Assembly (NCBI GenBank): GCA_013152945.1
Contig: JAADFL010000186.1
Location: forward strand, 1 to 14,143
Length of the DNA stretch: 14,143 nucleotides
Source: Deltaproteobacteria bacterium
Lineage (GTDB): Bacteria > Myxococcota_A > JAADFL01
Direction of reading: 5' to 3'
In this document: positions 1 through 6,722 of the stretch, piece after piece
How positions within the stretch are numbered: the stretch's first letter is position 1
How the letters are laid out: each line of letters opens with the position of its first letter
Position numbers and translations under genes: made by a program
The notes under the pieces: generated by a model
What the model saw: only the letters and a program-made list of their open reading frames with translations
What the model was told of the DNA's origin: nothing
Database searches by the model: none

Positions 1-2
1 GT

Positions 3-371
3 GCAGGTGGAGACACGGATGTAGACACGGACACGGATGTAGACACGGACACGGATGTAGACACGGACACGGATGTAGATACGGACACGGATGTAGACAC
101 GGACACGGATGTAGACACGGACACGGATGTAGATACGGATACGGATGCAGACACGGATACGGACACGGATACGGATACGGACACAGATACGGATACGGAC
201 ACAGATACGGATACGGATACGGATACAGATACTGATACGCAAACAGGATCGAATTGCAAGCAAGACGGCCAGTTCTGTTATACAAGCAATGACTGCTGCG
301 AGGATTTGTACTGTGAGCCACTGGATCCGATGCTGCCTGAAGAAGGTGGAACGTGTAAGCCCAAGGGGTGA
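3..371 (+). CDS. Secreted Asp-Thr-repeat protein with knottin-like module, 5' partial
   Basis: This is the C-terminal end of a longer gene whose start lies before the window. Reading from base 3, the first 79 codons are almost entirely alternating Asp-Thr with a Val or Ala every sixth residue. About 43 residues then follow with the cysteine order C-x6-C-x5-CC-x4-C-x13-C, ending at TGA (369-371). That spacing matches the inhibitor-cystine-knot (knottin) framework and resembles Dickkopf-type cysteine-rich modules. Acidic Asp-Thr stretches are common linkers in exported lipoproteins of deltaproteobacterial groups, so an extracytoplasmic location is inferred. The stop follows a GGGG run. One base fewer there would join the frame to a MYXO-CTERM-like tail (see 366-489), so the gene may be frameshifted. 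No function can be assigned. Confidence 0.75.
   Translation, partial: AGGDTDVDTDTDVDTDTDVDTDTDVDTDTDVDTDTDVDTDTDVDTDTDADTDTDTDTDTDTDTDTDTDTDTDTDTDTDTQTGSNCKQDGQFCYTSNDCCEDLYCEPLDPMLPEEGGTCKPKG
12..239 (+). repeat. In-frame Asp-Thr coding repeat (6-nt and 18-nt periods)
   Basis: GAY-ACR hexamers are repeated. Over the first part they sit in an 18-nt higher-order unit encoding Asp-Thr-Asp-Val-Asp-Thr, with GTA at 21, 39, 57, 75, 93, 111 and 129 and its GCA variant at 147. After that the DNA is plain Asp-Thr hexamers. Third-position changes (GAC/GAT, ACG/ACA) keep the peptide constant, which points to selection on the protein. It probably acts as an extended acidic linker. Such repeats change length by slippage and break short-read assemblies. 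Confidence 0.9.
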
Positions 372-489
372 AACATCACCTGCCCCGGGGTGCGGTTGCA
401 GCACACACAGCAGCAGTCTTCCCCTTTCCTGGTTCGGACTGTTTTCATTGCTTTTCGTATCAAGGAAGTTCAGAAAGGTAAGGAGATAA
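366..489 (+). other. MYXO-CTERM-like sorting tail, one frame off the upstream gene
   Basis: In the frame reached by dropping one G from the GGGG run at 365-368, translation passes the TGA. It gives a Gly/Pro-rich stretch, the motif GCGC, a hydrophobic span (LPLSWFGLFSLLFV) and a basic end (SRKFRKVRR) before TAA at 487-489. Cys-rich GCxC, one transmembrane helix, then Arg/Lys at the extreme C-terminus is the layout of MYXO-CTERM sorting signals, which anchor proteins at the surface of Myxococcota and related bacteria. Its position just after the knottin-like module is what an intact gene would show. It could be a true frameshift mutation, an indel error in the assembly, or recoding; the sequence alone does not decide. 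Confidence 0.6.
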
Positions 490-597
490 ACGGGAGCCGG
501 GCCTGTATAATTTTACAAAGCCATCCATGCCGGCAGACGACATCTTTCCCGGCGACTGATTGTTATTTCCTTTGCAAACATATAGCGGGATGCGCTT

Positions 598-1590
598 TCA
601 ATCCTCCCGGTTAAATTCACCGGAACCGAACCACCTGACCGTGTCGGCAATGGTATCTTCGAGTGGTCTCGGGGTATAACCAAGATGCCTCTCTGAAAGC
701 GAACGGTCGACCCTGGAGCCTTTTTCCAAGTGTTCGATCGAATACCTGGTAAACCTCGGCCTCTTGCCTGTAAGGTCATAGTAAACAGATGCAAGAGGTG
801 TCGCCATCTTGGCCACCCGGCCCGGAAATGTGAACGCCGGTTTCTTCACGCCGCTGCTCTGTTCCAGTATTTCAGCAAGTTCCCTGACTGTGGCGTACCT
901 TCCGGACAAGAAGTACGGCTGTCCCGGCCTACCTTTTTCAGCAGCAAGGATGATACCCTTGCTTACATCCCTTGCATCTACGAAATCGAATCCTCCGGTA
1001 ACCAGGGCCGGGACTTTTCTCTTGAGAAAATCATCTATGAAGAGACCCAGGTCGGATGGTCGATAATCCTTGGGGCCTATGACTGCAGTAGGCCTTACGA
1101 TTACTATTTCCCTGCCCTGTTTAAAAGCCTTTATCGCTTCTTGCTCTGCAAGGGCTTTGGTCCTGGAATAATGATCGACCCCCGGCCCCAGGTTCAGTTG
1201 GGTTTTATGATCGACTGCATAGGACGGCCCTTTGGCCAGAGCGGCATGCACCGAACTCGTGTGGATCACCCTGGGTACCCTCTGTATACGAGCTGCTTCC
1301 AGGACGTTCCTTGTTCCCGCCACGTTGATTTCAAGGCACTTGTTTTCCTCAACCTTGTTTCTTGTGAGTGAAATATATGCGGCCAAGTGGATCAGTACGT
1401 CCGCGCCCCGGGCCAGCTCGTTCAGGGAATCGATATCTGACAGGCTTCCCTTTATGATTTCAATATCCAGCCCTTTAAGGCCTATCCTTGACCGGTGCAC
1501 GAGTGCCCGTACCTTGTGCCCTTGTTCGACAAGTTTTGGCACCAAGTTGAGGCCTATATGGCCGGATGCTCCGGTTACGGCGAAAAGCAT
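598..1590 (-). CDS. Extended SDR NAD(P)-dependent epimerase/dehydratase
   Basis: This is a 330-residue NAD(P)-binding oxidoreductase of the extended short-chain dehydrogenase family, close in style to dihydroflavonol-4-reductase-like and HpnA-like proteins. The N-terminal Rossmann motif TGASGHIG (residues 6-13) binds the cofactor. The GADVLIHLAA segment (62-71) and the TSS motif (111-113) follow, and the catalytic YxxxK is Y141/K145 (YSRTK). Length is normal for the family. The substrate cannot be told from sequence; NDP-sugars or lipid-linked ketones are typical. It lies 77 bases after metV on the same strand and could be co-transcribed, but nothing in it points to one-carbon metabolism. The start at 1590 follows from the Rossmann strand beginning at residue 2; the ribosome-binding site is weak. 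Confidence 0.85.
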   Translation of the reverse strand: MLFAVTGASGHIGLNLVPKLVEQGHKVRALVHRSRIGLKGLDIEIIKGSLSDIDSLNELARGADVLIHLAAYISLTRNKVEENKCLEINVAGTRNVLEAARIQRVPRVIHTSSVHAALAKGPSYAVDHKTQLNLGPGVDHYSRTKALAEQEAIKAFKQGREIVIVRPTAVIGPKDYRPSDLGLFIDDFLKRKVPALVTGGFDFVDARDVSKGIILAAEKGRPGQPYFLSGRYATVRELAEILEQSSGVKKPAFTFPGRVAKMATPLASVYYDLTGKRPRFTRYSIEHLEKGSRVDRSLSERHLGYTPRPLEDTIADTVRWFGSGEFNRED

Positions 1591-1667
1591 TGTATTTTTG
1601 TACCATCACCGGACCGGCATGTCCAGGAATAAGGGCTCGACGCGAAAAAAACGCCCGGCAGTCCGCT

Positions 1668-2339
1668 TTATCCGTCGAATCTCTTGTACGAGTCGTGCCT
1701 GATGGTTATCGGCCGGGTTGCCGGATGGTTTCTTTTCAATGGTTGTATCTCCCGCATCAGTTCCAGGCGCCCCAGTTTCTCAAGTCTCCTGTAAATCAGT
1801 GTCCAGGCACAATCTGTTTCAGGGTTGACCTCGCACTTGCCGTGGTTGGTTCCGCCGCATGGTCCGTTTACCAGGCCTTTTGCACACATGGTTTTTGGAC
1901 ATATACCGCCGGTTCTGTCCAGTATGCAGTCCGAGCAGGCTATGCAGCGCTGGGACCAGGTTCCGGCTTCCATGCTCACGCCAATAAACCGTGTGTCCAG
2001 AGCCGGAAACACGGGCTTGTGATCATAACGCTGGGCAATGAACTGCACACCCGCTCCACATGCCATGGACAAGATTGCGTCATAATCCTCCACCACGTCA
2101 GCAATTTGGTCCAGGTATTCCATGTCGCATTGCCTTGTCAGTGTGTATTCGCCGAAAACCCGCTTACCGCCGTTCATCCGCGTCTTGAGCCTGAACTCCT
2201 CGGCCAGTTCGGCCACCTCCTTCTCGCCGCCCGATAAACAAACGGCAACACACGTACCACATCCGACAATGAGCACCTTTTCAAAGGGTTCTATCATGCC
2301 GGCTATCTTGTCCAGCGGCTTTCTTTCAGCTACTATCAT
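1668..2339 (-). CDS. metV: MetV, C-terminal zinc-binding subunit of methylene-THF reductase
   Basis: This 223-residue cysteine-rich protein belongs to the methylenetetrahydrofolate-reductase C-terminal family, called MetV in acetogens. It partners MetF in the complex that converts methylene-THF to methyl-THF. Visible clusters are CGTCVAVC (C27, C30, C34), C94 in ACGAG, CIACSDC (C132, C135, C138), then C147, C152, C161, C169 and C177 in a CPKTMC/GPCGG/GKC series typical of the family. In Moorella, MetV is needed for MetF to work with the Hdr subunits (established knowledge), and cysteines here could carry metal clusters. It starts 48 bases after metF with a strong GGAGG seven bases before ATG, so the two are probably one operon. 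The C-terminal 25 residues are basic and poorly conserved-looking. Confidence 0.9.
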   Translation of the reverse strand: MIVAERKPLDKIAGMIEPFEKVLIVGCGTCVAVCLSGGEKEVAELAEEFRLKTRMNGGKRVFGEYTLTRQCDMEYLDQIADVVEDYDAILSMACGAGVQFIAQRYDHKPVFPALDTRFIGVSMEAGTWSQRCIACSDCILDRTGGICPKTMCAKGLVNGPCGGTNHGKCEVNPETDCAWTLIYRRLEKLGRLELMREIQPLKRNHPATRPITIRHDSYKRFDG

Positions 2340-2387
2340 TTCGTTTCCTCCAAGGTTACCCGTAAAGGCCGCATGCCGTGAGCAGGT

Positions 2388-3272
2388 TCACAGGAGTTCG
2401 GCCTCCTTAAGTAAATCCGGTATGTACTTGTCCCATCCCAGCGCCATGATATGCACACCCTGGCACATGGGTCTTATCTTCCTGATGAGTTCGGCTGCAA
2501 TCTCTATACTAACCTTGGGCCTGTCCTTCTTCTTGACACCCGCCATCCTCTTTATCAGGGATTTGGGAACATTCACTCCCGCAACATTTTCATTCATGAA
2601 CCTGCCCATGGCAGCAGATTTCAGTAGTATTATCCCGAGCATTACAGGCACCTTCGCTCTTTCCGCATGCTTGTAGAATCTCTCCCATTCCCCGACGGAG
2701 AAGACGCCCTGAGTCTGGAAAAAACGAGCGCCTGCCTCAACCTTCTTGTCGAACTTGATTAGCTGGGGCTCCAGGGGATCGGCACCGGGCGCAACGACTG
2801 CTCCCTGGAAAATATCTGTTGGCGCCCCGTCCAGGTCCTCGCCTGCGAGATCCTTTCCGTTCTTCAGAGCTTGGACCGCCTGCAGCACACTCACCGAGTC
2901 CAGGTCGAACACGGGCATGGCTTCCGGATGATCCCCCAGCACTACATGATCACCCGTCAGACAAAGTACATTCCTGATACCCATGACATACGCACTTAAA
3001 ATTTCGCTCTGGATTGCCAGTCTGTTTCGATCTCGACAGGTGATCTGGAAGATAGGTTCCAGGCCTTTCTCAATCAGCTTGTAGGACATAACCAGGGATG
3101 TCACCCTCATGACCGAGGCCTGGTTGTCGGTCACATTATATGCGATGAGATAATCCTTTAGGGGTTCTACCTCCTCAAGGGCTTTCTTCACGTTCACGCC
3201 CTTGGGTGGACCGGCCTCCCCGGTAATGACGAACTCTTTTGCCTCAAGCTTCTCCTGTAACCTGGTTGCCAT
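2388..3272 (-). CDS. metF: MetF, 5,10-methylenetetrahydrofolate reductase
   Basis: This 294-residue FAD-dependent TIM-barrel enzyme catalyses methylene-THF/methyl-THF interconversion in the methyl branch of the Wood-Ljungdahl pathway and in methionine synthesis. Family marks in order are ITGEAGPPKG with the probable catalytic Glu19, YNVTDNQ (45-51), ITCRDRNR (77-84), LCLTGDHV with Asp108 of the flavin-binding region, and FFQTQGVF around residue 189. Length matches the single-domain bacterial enzyme. GGAGG lies nine bases before the ATG. Only 49 bases separate it from the activator gene upstream on the same strand, and no sigma-54 promoter is visible between them, so read-through from the regulator is likely. 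Next to metV and opposite an Hdr operon, it fits a MetVF-Hdr complex that takes electrons through iron-sulfur carriers instead of directly from NAD(P)H. Confidence 0.92.
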   Translation of the reverse strand: MATRLQEKLEAKEFVITGEAGPPKGVNVKKALEEVEPLKDYLIAYNVTDNQASVMRVTSLVMSYKLIEKGLEPIFQITCRDRNRLAIQSEILSAYVMGIRNVLCLTGDHVVLGDHPEAMPVFDLDSVSVLQAVQALKNGKDLAGEDLDGAPTDIFQGAVVAPGADPLEPQLIKFDKKVEAGARFFQTQGVFSVGEWERFYKHAERAKVPVMLGIILLKSAAMGRFMNENVAGVNVPKSLIKRMAGVKKKDRPKVSIEIAAELIRKIRPMCQGVHIMALGWDKYIPDLLKEAELL

Positions 3273-3321
3273 CTGACAGTTCCTCCACGTGCGGCCAAAG
3301 ACACGGCATGTGCTTCTGCCT

Positions 3322-4758
3322 TCAGATTCCGTACTTATTAATCTTCCTCAACAAGGTGCTCCTGTGTATACCGAGATCCTTGGCCGCCCTGGTCCTGTTG
3401 CCTCCATGTTTTTCCAATACATCCATTATCGCTTCTCGCTCGGCATTAGCGAGAGGATCGAGACCAATGCAGCACTTTCCTCTCCTGATGTTCACCCCGG
3501 CACGCAGAAAAGCCGGGAGGTGCTCCAGCTCAATACGATTGCCGGTACACAACACGAAAGCCCTTTCAATTATGTTTTCCAGTTCTCTAACGTTGCCCGG
3601 GTACGAATACGCAGCCAATGCCGCCAAGGCGTCGTCCGAGATTCCTTCAATTTCCTTGCCCGTTGCCATTGAGAACCTCCTGATGAAATGATTTACGAGC
3701 AATGGAATATCCTCTGCCCTGTCAGCCAACTTTGGCAGACAAAGCTGTATTACGTTCAGCCTGTAGTACAGGTCCCGCCTGAAGGAACCATCCTCTACCA
3801 TTATTTCCAAGTCCCTGTTGGTGGCAGCCAGAATGCGCACATCGGCCCTTGTGGAGAAGGTGGCCCCAAGCGGCTCGTAAATCTTGTCCTGCAGGAACCG
3901 GAGCAACTTGACCTGGAGCGTCGGTGACAAGTCGCCCACCTCGTCGAGAAACAGGGTTCCGCCGTCTGCCTGGGCTATCCTGCCAGGCTTGTTTCGCTTT
4001 GCATCGGTGAAGGCACCCTTCATGTAACCAAACAGTTCCGACTCCAGGAGGTTCTCTGGAACCGCACCGCAATTTACTGCAATAAACGGTTTTTCCCGCC
4101 TGTTACCATGGTGGTGAATTGCCCTTGCAATCAGTTCCTTGCCAGTACCGCTCGGACCTGTTATGAGTACAGTGCTTTCACTTTCGGCAATCAGGGGTAG
4201 TGTCTCAAATATACGGAACATCTTGGCGTTCTTGCTGATTATGTCGTCGAACCTGTACTTATCCTCAATTTTTCTGCGAAGATGCTCCAGTGAAGATATA
4301 TCTCTGATAACTTCTACGCCGCCGAGCAATGTTCCATCTAGCGCAATTAGAGCATACGCAGAAACCAGGGCAGGTATATTTCTGCCGTCCTTGTGCCTCA
4401 GCCTGACCTTCTGGTTCACAATTTTTTGCCGGTTATGAAACGACCTGTACAGGGGGCAGTCCTCCTTCTTGCAAAGGGTGGTCCTGAAAACATCGGCGCA
4501 GGAATTGCCTGAAACTTCATCAAGAGCGTACCCGGTTATTTCTCTTGCCTTCTTGTTCAAGAATGTTATCTTCAGGTCAGGATCGACTGCGAACAGGCAC
4601 TGGTCCAATACGTCAAGGACTAGGGGCAATAATCTTTTATCCAACTTTTCATAAGGTGCTTGGTGTTGCACATTTGCGACAATGTCGCGCGACATTGTTG
4701 CACCATCGGCGCAACATTTGCCATTCTTTTGCTGGTTGTCATGATCCTTTGTGTCCAT
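3322..4758 (-). CDS. PAS-domain sigma-54-dependent transcriptional activator
   Basis: This enhancer-binding protein remodels sigma-54 RNA polymerase with ATP. From the start used here (478 aa) it has a PAS sensor (about 44-155), an AAA+ core with Walker A GPSGTGKE (201-208), the sigma-54 contact loop as GAFTDA where GAFTGA is usual (248-253), Walker B GGTLFLDE (266-273), and a Fis-type helix-turn-helix (about 442-478). The PAS domain carries C87-x8-C96-x4-C101 plus C54, a set that could bind an iron-sulfur cluster or sense redox. No response-regulator receiver domain is present. The frame is open to a TTG at 4881. ATG 4758 is chosen for family length, but ATG 4695 has a better-placed GGTG and gives 457 aa. 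The next genes are metF and metV; the divergent Hdr operon has a sigma-54 promoter, so both are likely targets. Confidence 0.9.
   Translation of the reverse strand: MDTKDHDNQQKNGKCCADGATMSRDIVANVQHQAPYEKLDKRLLPLVLDVLDQCLFAVDPDLKITFLNKKAREITGYALDEVSGNSCADVFRTTLCKKEDCPLYRSFHNRQKIVNQKVRLRHKDGRNIPALVSAYALIALDGTLLGGVEVIRDISSLEHLRRKIEDKYRFDDIISKNAKMFRIFETLPLIAESESTVLITGPSGTGKELIARAIHHHGNRREKPFIAVNCGAVPENLLESELFGYMKGAFTDAKRNKPGRIAQADGGTLFLDEVGDLSPTLQVKLLRFLQDKIYEPLGATFSTRADVRILAATNRDLEIMVEDGSFRRDLYYRLNVIQLCLPKLADRAEDIPLLVNHFIRRFSMATGKEIEGISDDALAALAAYSYPGNVRELENIIERAFVLCTGNRIELEHLPAFLRAGVNIRRGKCCIGLDPLANAEREAIMDVLEKHGGNRTRAAKDLGIHRSTLLRKINKYGI
4664..4716. promoter_or_regulatory. Cluster of inverted repeats, probable enhancer sites for the sigma-54 activator
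   Basis: Six half-sites of TGTYGC or its complement lie in 53 bases: TGTTGC at 4664, GCGACA at 4676, TGTCGC at 4683, GCGACA at 4689, TGTTGC at 4696 and GCAACA at 4711. The middle pair forms a perfect 20-bp palindrome (4679-4698). Read the other way, two 13-bp elements abut: GCGACAATGTCGC (4676-4688) and GCGACATTGTTGC (4689-4701). The cluster sits about 170-220 bp upstream of the sigma-54 promoter at 4888, the usual distance for activator binding. It also overlaps the 5' end of the activator gene, so it could allow autoregulation. The binding protein is inferred. Confidence 0.65.
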
Positions 4759-4794
4759 CTTCCAACCGCCGTAATTTCGAGAACTTACTTCAAC

Positions 4795-4800
4795 ATTATA
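4795..4800 (-). promoter_or_regulatory. Candidate -10 box for the activator gene
   Basis: A perfect TATAAT reads on the minus strand here, 36 bases before ATG 4758. The best upstream -35-like hexamer, GTGACA, is 21 bases away, longer than the preferred 17, so this is a weak candidate. If real, transcription would start near 4788 and the TTG at 4881 could not be the start codon. Confidence 0.25.
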
Positions 4801-4887
4801 CATAGCACCCGTTACCGCCTTTGTCACGTCCCTTTTACAGTAGCCTACAAAAAGTGTGCCGTATTTAACAATCCATTGCAATTACTA

Positions 4888-4903
4888 TGGCACGATAGTT
4901 GCT
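4888..4903 (+). promoter_or_regulatory. Sigma-54 (-24/-12) promoter of the Hdr operon
   Basis: TGGCACGATAGTTGCT matches the sigma-54 consensus TGGCACG-N4-TTGCW at every specified base. GG at 4889-4890 and GC at 4901-4902 are separated by exactly ten bases. The predicted transcription start is about 4914, giving a leader of about 32 bases before the ATG at 4946. This makes the operon dependent on an ATP-driven activator, and one is encoded divergently next door. Confidence 0.85.
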
Positions 4904-4907
4904 GAAA

Positions 4908-4931
4908 GCTTGGTCAAGCCTCTAAAGAGGC
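4908..4931 (+). promoter_or_regulatory. Two small inverted repeats at the operon transcript 5' end
   Basis: GCTTG-GT-CAAGC (4908-4919) spans the predicted transcription start. GCCTC-TAAA-GAGGC (4918-4931) would form a five-pair hairpin about four bases into the transcript, just ahead of the GGAGGTGA ribosome-binding site (4935-4942). The second could protect the mRNA 5' end; the first could be a protein site. Neither role is shown. Confidence 0.35.
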
Positions 4932-4945
4932 ATTGGAGGTGAAGT

Positions 4946-5575
4946 ATGGATTGGTCTGTTGACTTCATTGACGATGCTAGCAAGGAAAACCTCAAGCTCG
5001 TGCGTGATACCCTTGATGCAAAGCACAATGCCGAATCCGGAAACTACGGTGATGCTGCCAGGATACTTTGGGAGATCATAATCGAAGCAAGGCATTCGAA
5101 GAACAAGAAATGGGAATGCATGACCATGGTGCACATGGGCAAGGTGTACCGTGTTCTTCGCTGGTCCATTGCAGTCAAACTCTTGGAAGAGGCTGTTGAG
5201 TTGGCCTCGGCCATCGGCTTCACAAAGGCTCGCATGATGGCCTTGAACGACCTCGGAGAAATGCATTGCTCCTGGGGACAACTCCAAAGTTCCATCAAGT
5301 ACCTGGAAGAAAGCCTCTCACTTGTGGACAAGGAAGACAAGGAGAGCATGAGAGCCGTTCTCTTGAATCTTGTGGTAGCCAACGAAGGCCTTGGAAACTA
5401 TGCCAAGTGCAAGGAGTACCTGGCCAGGATAATCTCCCTGGATCGGGAGATAGGAAGTCCGGAAATAGATGAAGACATGGATCATCTCGACTCGATAGAG
5501 GAGAGACTGGCCGAGTCGGATGAATCAAGCTTGGGGCACGGCAGCAAGCATGATGACATAGCGGATACGAAGTAG
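4946..5575 (+). CDS. TPR-repeat protein leading the Hdr operon
   Basis: This 209-residue helical protein is made of tetratricopeptide-like repeats at about residues 22-52, 57-91, 96-129 and 137-168, with the spaced small/aromatic pattern of TPR helix pairs (for example MVHMGKVYR and LNDLGEM). An acidic, probably disordered tail follows (171-209). No signal peptide or transmembrane segment is visible, so it should be cytoplasmic. TPRs bind other proteins, so a scaffold, assembly factor or regulator for the iron-sulfur complex encoded downstream is a reasonable inference, but there is no catalytic motif. It is the first gene after the sigma-54 promoter, has a strong GGAGGTGA, and lies 27 bases before hdrA. 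A TPR protein is not a standard part of known MetVF-Hdr sets. Confidence 0.8.
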   Translation: MDWSVDFIDDASKENLKLVRDTLDAKHNAESGNYGDAARILWEIIIEARHSKNKKWECMTMVHMGKVYRVLRWSIAVKLLEEAVELASAIGFTKARMMALNDLGEMHCSWGQLQSSIKYLEESLSLVDKEDKESMRAVLLNLVVANEGLGNYAKCKEYLARIISLDREIGSPEIDEDMDHLDSIEERLAESDESSLGHGSKHDDIADTK

Positions 5576-5602
5576 TGATATCCAGAACCACCCGGAGGTA
5601 AC

Positions 5603-6718
5603 ATGAAAAATTCCAGCAGGATCATTGTAATAGGAGGTGGAATAGCAGGCCTTACCGCTGCGGAGAACCTGGCGGAAATAGGCTGGGAAGTGCTTATAAT
5701 AGAACGTACCGGCCACCTCGGCGGACACGGACACCATTGGGCCTGTATGGCCACGAGCAATTGCAACCGGTGCTCGGCATGTGCGGTGTTCGACAGGGTA
5801 GGGCGCGTTCTTGCGCACGACAAAATAAGTGTGCTGACACTTGCCAGGGTGGCCTCGCTCAAGGGAGAGCCGTGGGCTTTCAAGGTACGAATCGAACCAG
5901 AAGAGGTGAGAGAGGAAGCGTGCAGATCCCACCCACATCTGGTGCTGTCCCAGCAAAGGGAAGTGTGTGCGGACTTTGTTGTGGTTGCGACAGGTTTCAC
6001 CCCGTACGATGCGAAAGAGTCGCCTCTTCTCGGATATGGCCGCTTCCCGGAGGTCTTAACCACCCTGGACGTGGACGAAATGTTGCTCCGAAACCATGTG
6101 CAAAGTTTTCTGAAACCCGATGTGAGTGATATCGCCTTTGTGCAGTGTGTGGGATCCAGGGACAAGCAAGCAGGGCGGGACTACTGTTCACAATTCTGCT
6201 GTAAGACTTCCCTGCGGCTGGCACGCAAGCTGTTGTATGAACGTCCTGACCTGGAGATTACTTTGTATTACATCGATCTTCAGGTTACGGGGAAGGAATT
6301 CAGACATTTCCTCAAGGAAATGTCGGGCAGGATGAAATTCATCCAAGGTACGCCCGCAGAGATTAGCCATGGTGAAACCGAAGGCAAAGTAATTGTTAAA
6401 CGTTTCGACCCGAGTGAAGGAAAGGCATCCATTGCCGAGCACGACCGGGTGGTCCTGTCCATCGGCCAGGTGGCATCCCCTGAAAACAAAGACATGGCGG
6501 ATGCGCTTGGCCTGGATGTTGCTCCTGACGGCTTCCTGGCATTATCCGAAGCCGAAGGAAGCAGGGTTTCCACGCGGCCCGGCGTCTTTCTCGTTGGAGC
6601 CTGTTCAGGACCTGCTGATTTGAACACGAGCAGCATGCAGGCCCTCGCCGCTACAACCGAGATAGGAAGGCCTGCAGTAATGGCGGATACGTATAGAACA
6701 GCATTGGGGAGGAGGTAG
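5603..6718 (+). CDS. hdrA: Short HdrA-type (QmoA-like) flavoprotein
   Basis: This 371-residue flavin subunit covers only the FAD core of heterodisulfide reductase subunit A (full HdrA is about 650 aa). It begins at the dinucleotide-binding motif GGGIAGLTAAENL (about residues 11-23) and ends at GVFLVGACSGPADLN. C182-x12-C195-x3-CC (199-200), inside CVGSRD...YCSQFCC, matches the cysteine pattern that holds the [4Fe-4S] cluster beside FAD in HdrA. A second set, C48-x5-C54-x2-C57-x2-C60, extends the usual CxxC after the FAD loop to four cysteines and may hold an extra cluster. The N-terminal domain and the two C-terminal ferredoxin clusters of full HdrA are missing; the ferredoxin clusters appear in the next gene, four bases on. 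It is similar in build to QmoA of sulfate reducers. GGAGG precedes the ATG. Confidence 0.88.
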   Translation: MKNSSRIIVIGGGIAGLTAAENLAEIGWEVLIIERTGHLGGHGHHWACMATSNCNRCSACAVFDRVGRVLAHDKISVLTLARVASLKGEPWAFKVRIEPEEVREEACRSHPHLVLSQQREVCADFVVVATGFTPYDAKESPLLGYGRFPEVLTTLDVDEMLLRNHVQSFLKPDVSDIAFVQCVGSRDKQAGRDYCSQFCCKTSLRLARKLLYERPDLEITLYYIDLQVTGKEFRHFLKEMSGRMKFIQGTPAEISHGETEGKVIVKRFDPSEGKASIAEHDRVVLSIGQVASPENKDMADALGLDVAPDGFLALSEAEGSRVSTRPGVFLVGACSGPADLNTSSMQALAATTEIGRPAVMADTYRTALGRR

Positions 6719-6722
6719 GAAT

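Noticed and set aside
1-240. Short regular repeats that could suggest a CRISPR array or DNA iterons
   Set aside because: There are no unique spacers, the period is 6/18 nt and in frame, and third-position changes keep Asp-Thr. It is coding repeat.
372-597. Terminator between the converging knottin and SDR genes
   Set aside because: Several GC-rich bits are present, but no stem with a following T run on either strand.
730-1371. Plus-strand open frame opposite the SDR gene
   Set aside because: Its product has no family features; the minus strand encodes a complete SDR with cofactor and catalytic motifs.
3273-3321. Possible sigma-54 promoter before metF
   Set aside because: The nearest GG and GC are eleven bases apart, not ten, and the rest does not match; read-through from the activator gene is more likely.
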